In this document: positions 54,966 through 64,000 of the stretch, one piece after another
Numbering within the stretch: position 1 is the stretch's first letter
Layout of the letters: each line of letters begins with the position of its first letter
Assembly (NCBI RefSeq): GCF_003966225.1
Contig: NZ_RXNU01000005.1
Span: 186,001 to 250,000, forward strand
Length of the DNA: 64,000 nt
Direction: 5' to 3'
Source: Shewanella canadensis
GTDB lineage: Bacteria > Pseudomonadota > Gammaproteobacteria > Enterobacterales > Shewanellaceae
The notes under the pieces: model-generated
Database searches by the model: none
The model's input: the letters and a program-made list of their open reading frames with translations, nothing else
Told to the model about the DNA's origin: nothing
Program-made: the position numbers and the translations under genes

Positions 54966-57680
54966 CTATTCAGCTGGCTCAGCTTCAGGTGCATCGTCAG
55001 CTTTAGGTGTATCTACTTCAGATGTTGTTTCTACGGCCTCATCGGCTGCAGGAACAATCGGGTTACCCTCTTCGTCGAGTTCAGGAGCAGGCTCTTGAAT
55101 CTCATCGATACGTTGAAGACCAACCACTATTTCATCTTCTGCGGTACGTATTATCGTTACACCTTGAGTGTTACGACCAATACTCGATACCCCGGTAGCT
55201 GGGGTACGTACTAACGTGCCCTTGTTACTGATCAGCATGATTTCATCGTTTTCGCCAACTTGAACAGCGCCAACCACGGAACCATTACGTTCACTGACCT
55301 TAATTGAAACGACACCCTTAGTCGCGCGGCTCTTAGCAGGATACTCAGAAAGGTCGGTACGCTTACCATAACCATTTTCAGTCACCGTCAAGATTGCTCC
55401 ATCGTCTTTAGGAACGATTAGCGACACCACTTTTTGCTCACCTTCAAGACGAATACCGCGAACACCGGTCGCTGTACGGCCCATTGGACGTAAAGCTAAG
55501 ACCTCTTCACCGGTTTCAGGATCGAGCTTAACTTGGCCAGTTTCTGAATCACGTACTTTCTCATTGAAACGAACAACTTTACCCGCATCTGAGAAGAGCA
55601 TGATTTCGTCATTGCCATTGGTGATATCTACGCCAATAAGCTGATCGCCATCTTTAAGGTTAACCGCAATAATACCGTTTGCACGTGGATTACTGTAAGC
55701 AGTCAGTGCAGTTTTCTTAACGGTACCATGAGCTGTGGCCATGATGATGTACTTGTCATCGGCATATTCACGAACCGGCAAGATAGCCGTGATGTGTTCG
55801 CCTTCAGACAGTGGCAAAATATTAACAATCGGACGACCACGAGCCGTACGGCTCGCAAGCGGTAACTGGTACACTTTAAGCCAGTACATCTTGCCGAAGT
55901 CTGAGAAACAAAGAATCGTGTCGTGAGTGTTAGCAACCAGGAGCTTCTCTACGAAGTCCTCATCTTTCACTTTCGTCGCCGCTTTACCTTTACCGCCACG
56001 TCGCTGCGCTTGGTAATCCGTTAGGGCTTGGTACTTGGCATAGCCTAGGTGTGAAAGTGTCACAACCACATCTTCTTCGTTGATCAAGTCTTCAAGACTC
56101 ATGTCAACTTCATTAGCATTAATCACAGTACGACGCTCATCGCCGAAGTTTTCGAGAACTTCTTGAAGCTCTTCTGTGATCACTTCCATTAAACGCTCTG
56201 AACTGCGAAGAATATAAAGAAGCGCTGCGATGATCTCGAGTAGCTCTTCATACTCTTTTAAGATCTTCTCATGCTCAAGACCGGTCAACTTATGAAGGCG
56301 CAGATCCAGAATCGCTTGTGCTTGCTGCTCTGTTAAGTAGTAACGACCATCACGAATACCGTACTCTGGCTCTAACCACTCAGGACGAGCTGCATCATCA
56401 CCTGCTTTTTCAAGCATGCCTTGTACATTACCCAGCTCCCAGCCTTCGGCAACAAGCTTAATTTTAGCTTCTGCTGGCGTTGGAGAGGCTTTAATCAATG
56501 CAATGATTGGGTCAATATTCGCCAATGCAATCGCTAAAGATTCAAGGATATGCGCACGTTCACGAGCCTTACGCAGTTCGTATACGGTACGACGTGTAAC
56601 AACTTCACGGCGGTGTAAGATAAAGCACTCTAGCATCTCTTTAAGGTTAAACAGCTTAGGCTGACCATTGGTCAGTGCCACCATGTTTATACCGAACGAG
56701 CACTGCATCTGTGTTTGAGCGTATAAATTGTTTAGTACAACCTCGCCCACTTCACCACGCTTGATCTCAACGACGATTCGCATACCGTCTTTATCAGACT
56801 CGTCACGTAGGCCGCTAATACCTTCGATCTTCTTATCTTTAACCAGCTCGGCAATCTTTTCGATCAAGCGCGCCTTGTTAACTTGGTACGGGATCTCATG
56901 AACAATGATACGCTCGCGTCCATTGTCTTCCGTTTCAACTTCGGCTTTAGCGCGCATGACCGCACGACCACGACCGGTGTGATACGCATCGATGATACCT
57001 TTACGGCCATTGATGATTGCGGCTGTCGGAAAATCCGGGCCCGGAATATATTCCATCAGTTCATTGATGGTCAGATCTGGGTTTCCAATCAAGGCCAAAC
57101 AGCCCGACACGACTTCATTTAAGTTGTGTGGCGGAATGTTGGTTGCCATACCGACCGCAATACCCGATGAACCATTAACTAATAAGGTCGGGATCCGTGT
57201 CGGCAATACCTCTGGAATAAACTCAGTGCCATCATAGTTAGGCACGAAATCGACCGTCTCTTTATCGAGATCGGCTAATAACTGATGCGCCACCTTATCC
57301 ATACGGATTTCGGTATAACGCATCGCAGCAGCAGCATCACCATCGACGGAACCGAAGTTACCTTGTCCATCGATCAAGGTGTAACGCATTGAGAAAGGTT
57401 GTGCCAGACGAACTATCGTATCGTACACAGCGGTATCACCGTGAGGGTGGTACTTACCGATAACATCACCGACAACACGTGCCGACTTTTTATAGGGTTT
57501 GTTCCAATCATTTTTAAGCTCACTCATCGCGAAAAGAACGCGGCGATGAACAGGCTTAAGGCCATCACGGACATCTGGTAATGCCCGGCCTACGATTACG
57601 CTCATTGCATAATCAAGATATGAATTCTTTAATTCGTCTTCAATATTAATTGGTGTTATAGATGAAGCCAGATCAGTCAT
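54966..57680 (-). CDS. gyrA: DNA gyrase subunit A
   Basis: A 904-residue subunit that cuts and rejoins DNA. The start at 57680 ([20 protein letters not shown]) aligns with known GyrA N-termini; a longer frame would use a TTG. The catalytic Tyr is near residue 122 in [14 protein letters not shown]. The GyrA box QRRGGKG begins the C-terminal wrapping domain, and the tail is acidic. In the quinolone region [10 protein letters not shown], position 83 is Thr (Ser in E. coli) and 87 is Asp. Thr83 is also wild type in Pseudomonas aeruginosa, so it is not by itself a resistance change. Confidence 0.97.
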   Translation of the reverse strand: MTDLASSITPINIEDELKNSYLDYAMSVIVGRALPDVRDGLKPVHRRVLFAMSELKNDWNKPYKKSARVVGDVIGKYHPHGDTAVYDTIVRLAQPFSMRYTLIDGQGNFGSVDGDAAAAMRYTEIRMDKVAHQLLADLDKETVDFVPNYDGTEFIPEVLPTRIPTLLVNGSSGIAVGMATNIPPHNLNEVVSGCLALIGNPDLTINELMEYIPGPDFPTAAIINGRKGIIDAYHTGRGRAVMRAKAEVETEDNGRERIIVHEIPYQVNKARLIEKIAELVKDKKIEGISGLRDESDKDGMRIVVEIKRGEVGEVVLNNLYAQTQMQCSFGINMVALTNGQPKLFNLKEMLECFILHRREVVTRRTVYELRKARERAHILESLAIALANIDPIIALIKASPTPAEAKIKLVAEGWELGNVQGMLEKAGDDAARPEWLEPEYGIRDGRYYLTEQQAQAILDLRLHKLTGLEHEKILKEYEELLEIIAALLYILRSSERLMEVITEELQEVLENFGDERRTVINANEVDMSLEDLINEEDVVVTLSHLGYAKYQALTDYQAQRRGGKGKAATKVKDEDFVEKLLVANTHDTILCFSDFGKMYWLKVYQLPLASRTARGRPIVNILPLSEGEHITAILPVREYADDKYIIMATAHGTVKKTALTAYSNPRANGIIAVNLKDGDQLIGVDITNGNDEIMLFSDAGKVVRFNEKVRDSETGQVKLDPETGEEVLALRPMGRTATGVRGIRLEGEQKVVSLIVPKDDGAILTVTENGYGKRTDLSEYPAKSRATKGVVSIKVSERNGSVVGAVQVGENDEIMLISNKGTLVRTPATGVSSIGRNTQGVTIIRTAEDEIVVGLQRIDEIQEPAPELDEEGNPIVPAADEAVETTSEVDTPKADDAPEAEPAE

Positions 57681-57965
57681 AAACTGCTCGATCCCTTGAA
57701 ATTTAGCCGACAAATCACTACTCGAAATGGGCAGGTGAAATTGTTGAGCCTGAAAACGTGATTTGGCATTCTAACACAGTTATTTATTGTCGGTAGACCC
57801 TATTCAACTTTAGATATAAATTATAATTAATTGACTCATATCAAACTATGTTCGCTAAATAATCAATTGGTTAAATTATCGCTTAAATCTCTTTTGAATC
57901 TCCTTTGTTTATTAGAACCTATGGGTATAATGACAATATTAAGTAATCGCTAGTGAGGTGATATA

Positions 57966-58691
57966 GTGCAGCAAGAAGTGAATCAAGAGATCAATGTCGA
58001 CCCACAAGAGATCGCCAAATTTGAGAAAATGGCCGAAACCTGGTGGGATCCTGAAGGCGAATTTAAGCCATTACATAAATTAAATCCGCTTCGCCTCAAC
58101 TATATCGACCAAACCAGCGGTGGCGTTTTTGGTAAACGTATACTCGATGTTGGCTGTGGTGGCGGTATTCTATCCGAGAGCATGGCGCGAATTGGTGCTA
58201 TCGTCGATGGTCTGGATATGGGTACTGAACCTTTAGACGTTGCGCGTCTGCATGCATTGGAGATGGATGTTGAAGTTAACTATATTCAAGACACTGCCGA
58301 ATCTCATCGTGAAACACATAGAGAAACCTACGATATCGTGACCTGTATGGAGATGTTAGAGCACGTCCCCAGCCCTCGCTCTGTAGTGCAAGCTTGTGCC
58401 GACATGGTAAAACCTGGCGGTTATGTTTTTTTCTCCACTATTAATCGTAATATCAGAGCTTACGTCGAAACGATTTTGGGTGCCGAGTACCTGTTGAAAA
58501 TGCTGCCTGTCGGTACACACGACCATAATAAGTTTATTAAGCCATCTGAATTAATCTCCTTGGCCGAACATGCCGAACTGTTTTGTGAAGATGCTACCGG
58601 TATCACTTATAACCCGATCACCGAAACATTTACCTACACCCAAAATGTCGATGTTAACTATATGATAGCGACCAGAAAGAGTATTGATTAA
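57966..58691 (+). CDS. ubiG: Ubiquinone biosynthesis O-methyltransferase
   Basis: A 241-residue SAM-dependent enzyme that carries out both O-methylations in ubiquinone synthesis. It starts with GTG at 57966, with gaggtgat upstream. Motif I is [16 protein letters not shown] and the family's [20 protein letters not shown] precedes it. The gph ATG follows its stop directly. Confidence 0.96.
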   Translation: MQQEVNQEINVDPQEIAKFEKMAETWWDPEGEFKPLHKLNPLRLNYIDQTSGGVFGKRILDVGCGGGILSESMARIGAIVDGLDMGTEPLDVARLHALEMDVEVNYIQDTAESHRETHRETYDIVTCMEMLEHVPSPRSVVQACADMVKPGGYVFFSTINRNIRAYVETILGAEYLLKMLPVGTHDHNKFIKPSELISLAEHAELFCEDATGITYNPITETFTYTQNVDVNYMIATRKSID

Positions 58692-59396
58692 ATGACAGTG
58701 GTGACTCAAGCCCTGATTGCAACCGATATAAAAGGGGTACTTTTTGATCTCGATGGGACACTCGTCGATACCGCCCCCGATCTTATTGCCGCACTTAACA
58801 TGAGTCTTGAATCGTTCGACCACCCGCAAGTGTCGCTGGAAACCATGCGCCACGTGGCATCTAATGGCAGTTTGGCATTAGCTCAAGCAGCCCTACCCGG
58901 TGCAACCGATACTCAACATCGAGCCGTTCAACAGGGCTTACTGGATAGCTACGCACGAGTTAACGGAAACCATTGCCAACTGTTCGATGGCGTTGCCGAC
59001 CTTCTCGATTATCTCGACACGAATGGGATCCCTTATGGAATAGTTACCAATAAGGCGGCGAAATACACGCGTCCATTAATCCAAGCCCTATCACTCACGC
59101 AAAGAATGAAAACGGTAATAAGCGGTGACAGTACGCAGTTTTCAAAGCCTCATACCGCGCCCATGCTACTCGCCGCGCAGCAACTTAATTGTCAGGTCCA
59201 TGAGATCTTATACTTAGGTGATGCCGAACGTGACTTAGTCGCAGCAGCAGATAGCGCAATGTTGGGTGGCGTCGCACAATGGGGTTATATTGACGACCTG
59301 ACTCACACTCACTCCTGGCCGGGACAATTTTCTTTTGAATCCCCCATCGCTATCATCGACTTTTTTATTGAGTCAATTTCAAACAGACCAATTTAA
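58692..59396 (+). CDS. gph: Phosphoglycolate phosphatase (HAD family)
   Basis: A 234-residue HAD hydrolase with the nucleophile motif GVLFDLDGTLVDTAPD, the Lys region GDSTQFSKPHTAPM and the acidic motif LYLGDAERDLVAA. It removes phosphate from 2-phosphoglycolate, a product of DNA repair. It sits immediately after ubiG with no gap. Some HAD members beside ubiG (such as MupP-like) act on other substrates, so the exact substrate is not certain. Confidence 0.85.
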   Translation: MTVVTQALIATDIKGVLFDLDGTLVDTAPDLIAALNMSLESFDHPQVSLETMRHVASNGSLALAQAALPGATDTQHRAVQQGLLDSYARVNGNHCQLFDGVADLLDYLDTNGIPYGIVTNKAAKYTRPLIQALSLTQRMKTVISGDSTQFSKPHTAPMLLAAQQLNCQVHEILYLGDAERDLVAAADSAMLGGVAQWGYIDDLTHTHSWPGQFSFESPIAIIDFFIESISNRPI

Positions 59397-59430
59397 GTAC
59401 AGCCTAATTAAGCGCGTACTATTCACTCAA

Positions 59431-59468
59431 AGATCCAAAAGATCGCCAGTCGATCCTTTGGATTTTTG
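59431..59468 (+). terminator. Terminator after gph
   Basis: Arms gatccaaaagatcg and cgatcctttggatt (one mismatch, one G-U pair), five-base loop, then a short T run. It lies 36 bases after the gph stop. Confidence 0.75.
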
Positions 59469-59568
59469 ATCTGGATCAGTTCGCTTATTTTTTATTCTCC
59501 AGCCTGCAAGCCTAATAAAAACAGTCATCAAAGGTTAGCCATTACTAACAGGCAAGTTTACCCTCAGG

Positions 59569-59577
59569 TTATCCACA
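59569..59577 (+). promoter_or_regulatory. DnaA box in the nrdA upstream region
   Basis: ttatccaca is an exact match to the strong DnaA box. It lies about 235 bases before the nrdA start; DnaA is known to control nrdAB in E. coli. Confidence 0.65.
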
Positions 59578-59646
59578 AGATGCCCCCAAAATTCATACTT
59601 GCAAAATGTGCTCAACCTCACTATCTTGTACCTAAGAAATTAAAAA

Positions 59647-59662
59647 ACACCATATATAGTGT
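59647..59662 (+). promoter_or_regulatory. NrdR box upstream of nrdA
   Basis: acaccatatatagtgt is a near-perfect 16-base palindrome that fits the NrdR consensus. A second, looser inverted repeat (acacaag...cttgtgt, 59680-59699) is 35 bases on centre, a spacing near that of paired NrdR boxes. NrdR would repress nrdAB when dNTPs are sufficient. Confidence 0.7.
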
Positions 59663-59810
59663 GTTAGTGACAATCAGAGACACAAGTGCTCGCTTGTGTG
59701 AAGTCAAGGAAACTACCGATTTTCGGTGTTCAATTTGATTGTTTACAAGGAATCGTAGGGTGGTCAGCACTGAACACCTTCATAAATATTAAAACCAAGG
59801 CCTATCTTTA

Positions 59811-62099
59811 ATGAATAGCAATCTGAAAGTCACAAAACGCAGTGGCGAACGTGAAACCATCGACCTAGATAAAATCCACCGTGTCATCACATGGGCTGCC
59901 AAAGACCTCAATAATGTATCGGTATCTGAAGTTGAACTTCGCTCTCACCTGCAGTTTTTTGACGGCATTCCAACAGAAGCTATTCATGAAACAATCATTA
60001 AAGCCGCTGCCGACCTGATCTCCCCAGAGTCTCCTGATTACCAATTTCTTTCGGCTCGTTTAGCGATATTCCATCTTCGTAAGAAGGCGTTCGGTCAATT
60101 CGAACCGCCTAAACTCTACGAACATGTAGTTAAACTGGTTGAGATGGGCAAGTACGATGCGCATATTTTACAAGATTACACGCAAGAAGAGATCGATACC
60201 TTAGGCAGTTATGTTGACCACTGGCGTGACATGAATTTCTCTTACGCCGCAGTTAAGCAGCTCGAAGGTAAATATCTGGTTCAAAACCGTGTCACTCACG
60301 AAATCTATGAGAGCGCACAGTTTCTCTATATCTTGGTTGCGGCCTGTTTGTTTGCCAAATATCCAAAAGAGACACGTTTAACCTACATCAAAAACTTCTA
60401 TGATGCGGTTTCGACCTTCAAGATCTCTCTACCGACACCGATTATGGCCGGTGTGCGTACACCGACACGTCAATTCAGCTCATGTGTTCTGATCGAGTGC
60501 GGTGATAGCCTTGACTCTATTAATGCGACAGCGTCATCGATAGTTAAGTATGTTAGTCAGAGAGCCGGTATCGGTGTCAATGCGGGTCGTATCCGTGCAT
60601 TAGGCAGCCCTATTCGCGGCGGTGAAGCATTCCATACCGGTTGTTTGCCTTTCTTCAAGTACTTCCAAACGGCAGTTAAATCTTGTTCACAAGGCGGCGT
60701 TCGCGGTGGAGCGGCAACACTCTTCTATCCACTTTGGCATCTGGAAGTTGAATCTCTATTGGTTCTTAAAAATAACCGTGGTGTCGAAGATAACCGCGTT
60801 CGTCAGCTAGATTACGGCGTACAGTTAAACAAGGTGATGTATCAAAGACTGATCAAGGGCGGCATGATCACCCTGTTTAGTCCATCTGATGTCCCTGGCC
60901 TCTATGATGCCTTCTTCGAAGATCAAGATGAGTTTGAGCGTCTTTACCTTCAATACGAGCAGGACGATTCTGTTCGTAAAACACAAGTTAAAGCCTCTGA
61001 ACTATTTTCACTGCTTATGCAGGAGCGTGCATCGACGGGTCGTATCTATATTCAGAACGTGGATCACTGTAATACGCACAGCCCGTTTGACAGTAAAATT
61101 GCACCGATCAGACAGTCTAACCTCTGCCTCGAGATCGCACTGCCAACGAAGCCACTGAATAATATCGATGATCCAGAAGGCGAGATTGCGCTTTGTACGC
61201 TGTCTGCACTGAACTTAGGCGCCATAAAAGATCTTTCTGAACTCGAACCCCTTGCGGATCTTGCTGTTCGTGCACTCGATAACCTACTCGATTATCAGGA
61301 CTATCCAATCACTGCAGCTCAGAAGTCTTCGATGAACCGCAGAACATTGGGTATCGGTGTGATCAACTTTGCTAACTACTTAGCGAAGGAAGGTGTGCGT
61401 TATTCCGATGGTTCGGCGAACAACATCACTCACAAGACCTTCGAAGCGATTCAATATTATCTATTGAAAGCATCGATGAATTTGGCTAAAGAGCAAGGTG
61501 CTTGCCCTTCATTCCACGAGACAACATATTCTAAGGGTATCTTGCCGATAGATACTTATAAGCGTCATCTGGATAAGATCTGTGATGAGCCGCTGCATAT
61601 GGATTGGGAAACATTGCGCCAGGATATCGTCCAGCACGGTTTACGTAACTCGACCCTGTCTGCATTGATGCCATCAGAGACCTCTTCTCAGATCTCAAAT
61701 GCCACCAATGGTATCGAGCCACCTCGTGGGTTAATCAGTGTTAAATCCAGTAAGGATGGGCAACTTAAGCAGGTGGTACCAGACTTTGATAAGTATCAAT
61801 ACAGCTATGAGTTGCTTTGGCAGATGCCAAACAACGAAGGTTACCTGCAGTTAGTAGGACTGATGCAGAAGTTTGTTGATCAGGCCATTTCGGCTAACAC
61901 CAACTATGATCCGAGTCGCTTCGAGGGTCAGAAAGTACCGATGCAGGTGCTGCTAAAAGATCTACTTAACGCCTATAAACTTGGCGTTAAGACACTCTAC
62001 TATCATAACACTCGCGACGGTGCGAGCGATTCTCACAATGACATTGTCAGTGTTGAGAAAGAGGACGAGGATTGCGAAGGCGGAGCTTGTAAGATCTAA
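59811..62099 (+). CDS. nrdA: Class Ia ribonucleotide reductase alpha subunit
   Basis: A 762-residue enzyme that reduces ribonucleotides to deoxyribonucleotides. An ATP-cone regulatory domain is at the start (VTKRSGERETIDLDKIHRVI). RQFSSCVLIECGDSLDSI and NLCLEIALPT hold active-site Cys residues. The end, CEGGACKI, is the redox-active C-terminal pair. nrdB and a ferredoxin follow. Promoter sites for DnaA and NrdR lie upstream. Confidence 0.97.
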   Translation: MNSNLKVTKRSGERETIDLDKIHRVITWAAKDLNNVSVSEVELRSHLQFFDGIPTEAIHETIIKAAADLISPESPDYQFLSARLAIFHLRKKAFGQFEPPKLYEHVVKLVEMGKYDAHILQDYTQEEIDTLGSYVDHWRDMNFSYAAVKQLEGKYLVQNRVTHEIYESAQFLYILVAACLFAKYPKETRLTYIKNFYDAVSTFKISLPTPIMAGVRTPTRQFSSCVLIECGDSLDSINATASSIVKYVSQRAGIGVNAGRIRALGSPIRGGEAFHTGCLPFFKYFQTAVKSCSQGGVRGGAATLFYPLWHLEVESLLVLKNNRGVEDNRVRQLDYGVQLNKVMYQRLIKGGMITLFSPSDVPGLYDAFFEDQDEFERLYLQYEQDDSVRKTQVKASELFSLLMQERASTGRIYIQNVDHCNTHSPFDSKIAPIRQSNLCLEIALPTKPLNNIDDPEGEIALCTLSALNLGAIKDLSELEPLADLAVRALDNLLDYQDYPITAAQKSSMNRRTLGIGVINFANYLAKEGVRYSDGSANNITHKTFEAIQYYLLKASMNLAKEQGACPSFHETTYSKGILPIDTYKRHLDKICDEPLHMDWETLRQDIVQHGLRNSTLSALMPSETSSQISNATNGIEPPRGLISVKSSKDGQLKQVVPDFDKYQYSYELLWQMPNNEGYLQLVGLMQKFVDQAISANTNYDPSRFEGQKVPMQVLLKDLLNAYKLGVKTLYYHNTRDGASDSHNDIVSVEKEDEDCEGGACKI

Positions 62100-62164
62100 G
62101 CTCACTGTCGCCTGGAAAAATGAAGTGAGCCTATTGTCCGGTTCACTTCGCATAATGATAGACT

Positions 62165-62206
62165 CACTTTTCAGTGGTGTAATGTTTTGGCAACCGCTGA
62201 AAAGTG
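62165..62206 (+). other. Hairpin between nrdA and nrdB
   Basis: Arms cacttttcagtggt and accgctgaaaagtg pair over 14 positions (one G-U pair) around a 14-base loop; only a short T run follows. It could partly stop transcription or shield mRNA ends between the two subunit genes. Confidence 0.6.
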
Positions 62207-62244
62207 TTTAATACAACAAATTAGTAATCTCTTAAGGGACGTTC

Positions 62245-63375
62245 ATGACCTATACGACGTTTAACCAAGTAAAAAACGATCAACTACTCGAACCTATGTT
62301 TTTGGGTAACCCTGTTAATGTCTCTCGTTATGACCAACAAAAGCATGTCTCTTTTGAAAAGCTGATTGAAAAGCAGCTCTCTTTCTTCTGGCGCCCTGAA
62401 GAGATCGATATCTCAAAAGATCGCGCAGACTGGCAACGTTTAACTGAATCTGAAAAACATATCTTCATCTCCAATCTAAAGTACCAGACTCTACTGGACA
62501 GCATGGCTGCACGCTCCGTCAATGCCGTGTTATTGCCACTTGTCTCTCTACCTGAAGTTGAGACCTGGGTAGAGACTTGGGCATTTAGTGAAACCATTCA
62601 TTCCCGCTCATATACCCATATCTTACGAAACCTGTTCACTGAGCCAGGTGAAGTGTTCGACGATATCGTAGTCAACCCAGCGATTTTAAAACGTGCGACC
62701 AGCATTGCTAAATATTTTGATGACGTGATCTTAACGACACAGCTCCTTCAATCACAAGGTGAAGGCAGTTACGAAGTTGAAGGAAGGACCATTGAAGTAT
62801 CGACACGCAAACTCAAAGAGCGACTCTACCTTGCTGTGTGCTCAGTTAATGCATTAGAAGCTATTCGCTTTTATGTCAGCTTTGCCTGCTCATTTGCCTT
62901 TGCAGAGCGTGAGTTGCTTGAGGGCAACGCCAAGATCATCAAATTAATTGCCCGAGATGAGGCTCTGCACCTTTCCGGTACACAGCATATTCTTAAACTC
63001 TGGGCCAATGGCAATGATGATCCTGAAATGGTTGAGGTCTGCCGTGATCTTCATGAAGCGGGTCGTCAAGTATTCCTCGATGTTGTTGAGCAAGAGAAGG
63101 AGTGGGCTGACTACCTATTCAAAGATGGCTCTATGATCGGTCTAAACGCTGAGATACTTAAGCAGTATATCGAGTACATCAGTAATAACCGTATGGAAGC
63201 TATCGGCTACGAAGCACCATTTGCTATTAAGAATAATCCACTGCCTTGGATCAACACATATCTTGTTAGCGACAATGTTCAGGTCGCTCCTCAGGAGAGT
63301 GAGATCACCTCATATTTAGTCGGCCAAGTTGATGCAACCGTCTCAGATGACGACTTCGATGACTTCGAACTTTAA
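62245..63375 (+). CDS. nrdB: Class Ia ribonucleotide reductase beta subunit
   Basis: A 376-residue ferritin-like subunit that holds the diiron-tyrosyl radical. Iron ligands lie in [25 protein letters not shown] and in [17 protein letters not shown] (quoted in part). The C-terminal tail [11 protein letters not shown] is the peptide that docks on NrdA. It overlaps the ferredoxin start by 17 bases. Confidence 0.97.
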   Translation: MTYTTFNQVKNDQLLEPMFLGNPVNVSRYDQQKHVSFEKLIEKQLSFFWRPEEIDISKDRADWQRLTESEKHIFISNLKYQTLLDSMAARSVNAVLLPLVSLPEVETWVETWAFSETIHSRSYTHILRNLFTEPGEVFDDIVVNPAILKRATSIAKYFDDVILTTQLLQSQGEGSYEVEGRTIEVSTRKLKERLYLAVCSVNALEAIRFYVSFACSFAFAERELLEGNAKIIKLIARDEALHLSGTQHILKLWANGNDDPEMVEVCRDLHEAGRQVFLDVVEQEKEWADYLFKDGSMIGLNAEILKQYIEYISNNRMEAIGYEAPFAIKNNPLPWINTYLVSDNVQVAPQESEITSYLVGQVDATVSDDDFDDFEL

Positions 63376-63706
63376 GATCCTCCACAAGGCTCCTATCGTC
63401 AGCCTAAATGGCCAACCTGTGTTGCTGTTCAATCAGCAACATATAAGCCTGTTAGATGCGCTCGAACAGAAGAATGTTAAGCTGTTTTCAGAGTGCCGCA
63501 ATGGCTATTGTGGTGCCTGTAAAACCAAGATAAGAAGCGGCAGTGTGACTTATCATACCGAGCCTCTGGTTTCACTTGAGACTGATGAGTGCCTGCCCTG
63601 CTGCTGTATGCCCGACAGTGATCTCGACTTGGATCTGTCAGCCGATGGTGCCCAGGTTGTCAGGGCGACACCTAAACACAAGCGCCCGGAAACCGCGAAT
63701 ATATAA
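63359..63706 (+). CDS. yfaE: [2Fe-2S] ferredoxin (YfaE-like)
   Basis: About 115 residues. The plant-type cluster motif is [12 protein letters not shown] (C-x4-C-x2-C), with the fourth Cys in the CLPCCC stretch. YfaE in E. coli helps form and restore the NrdB diiron-radical cofactor, and its gene also follows nrdB. The start [12 protein letters not shown] at 63359 is preferred; other ATGs upstream lie within nrdB. The C-terminus is longer than in E. coli YfaE (about 84 residues). Confidence 0.88.
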   Translation: MTSNFKILHKAPIVSLNGQPVLLFNQQHISLLDALEQKNVKLFSECRNGYCGACKTKIRSGSVTYHTEPLVSLETDECLPCCCMPDSDLDLDLSADGAQVVRATPKHKRPETANI

Positions 63707-64000
63707 TGCAAAACTGATTTTATTTTGCTCTAAAAATCACTTTACTCCCTGTTTACACTAAATTTATCAATCAATGATATAGTCTCGATATCTCGTGATA
63801 TTAACGACATTTAACGCCCCTAAAATACGAAATATCACAACTTAGTGATCTTGCTCCCGCCTCTCGCTCCACAGAACCAAGAAAACTGCTTTGGCATCAA
63901 TCTTGGAGTCTTAACCCATCCCCAGTTTCGGTCTACGACTTGGTTACCAGCGATATTCCCTAGTCATTAAGACCGCCTACTCACAACTTAAGCACCAACA
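63707..64000. other. Window end, no gene seen
   Basis: 294 bases after the ferredoxin. No convincing reading frame, terminator or repeat is visible before the window ends. Confidence 0.4.

Noticed and set aside
59466..59738. 90-codon reading frame before nrdA
   Set aside because: It overlaps the DnaA and NrdR sites and has no recognisable protein features; this is the nrdA control region.

Overview
The window looks like chromosomal DNA of a marine gammaproteobacterium, most likely a Shewanella. The evidence is the gene order rpsA-cmk-aroA-(aminotransferase)-serC-gyrA-ubiG-gph-nrdA-nrdB-ferredoxin in the right third, the Shewanella-like character of the proteins, the two-gene pyruvate oxidoreductase locus, and many small dispersed palindromic repeats of the tgtaggagcggctttagccg type. 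The species cannot be fixed from the sequence alone.

Layout. 1-6 kb: the end of a PurA-type adenylosuccinate synthetase, a Fur-box-preceded PepSY membrane protein, a repeat-rich gap, two overlapping tiny membrane-protein genes, a double rhodanese and a periplasmic PQQ-type sugar dehydrogenase. 6-11.6 kb: an AT-rich fadD, a stretch of degenerate repeat DNA, a methyltransferase-HNH protein pair with a 4-base overlap, and an alpha/beta hydrolase. 11.7-17 kb: an operon of a GltD-like Fe-S flavoprotein and pyruvate:ferredoxin oxidoreductase (nifJ). 17.5-28.8 kb: the most unusual region. A PepSY membrane protein, a PepSY-ferredoxin-NAD(P)H oxidoreductase fusion, a porin, a lipoprotein with a covalent-FMN motif, an ApbE flavin transferase and a TtrS/TtrR-like two-component system lie together. 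On both sides they are bracketed by minus-strand genes that share one N-terminal Cys motif. 28.9-34.9 kb: a complete RND efflux operon. 35-43.6 kb: a DTW-domain tRNA modification enzyme, EmrD-type exporter, pssA with a DUF1904 partner, a 57-residue membrane protein, dacB and a DmdC-like acyl-CoA dehydrogenase. 43.7-44.6 kb: a striking intergenic block of two tandem arrays (five 64-bp units, then about sixteen 29-bp units). 44.6-63.7 kb: conserved housekeeping genes.

How the genes fit together. The 19-28 kb cluster can be read as one extracytoplasmic flavin electron-transfer system. NAD(P)H is oxidised at the cytoplasmic face by the FAD/[2Fe-2S] domains and electrons cross the membrane through the PepSY segments. 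They would then reach a lipoprotein flavinylated by ApbE, a porin admits the acceptor or substrate, and the TtrSR-like pair senses a periplasmic ligand. No multihaem cytochrome or known terminal reductase is encoded in the cluster, so the acceptor is unknown. NifJ plus its Fe-S flavoprotein partner would link pyruvate oxidation to NAD(P)H. The housekeeping part covers LPS assembly control (lapAB), pyrimidine and aromatic synthesis, translation, nucleoid architecture, DNA supercoiling, ubiquinone synthesis and deoxyribonucleotide supply, with DnaA and NrdR sites in front of nrdAB.
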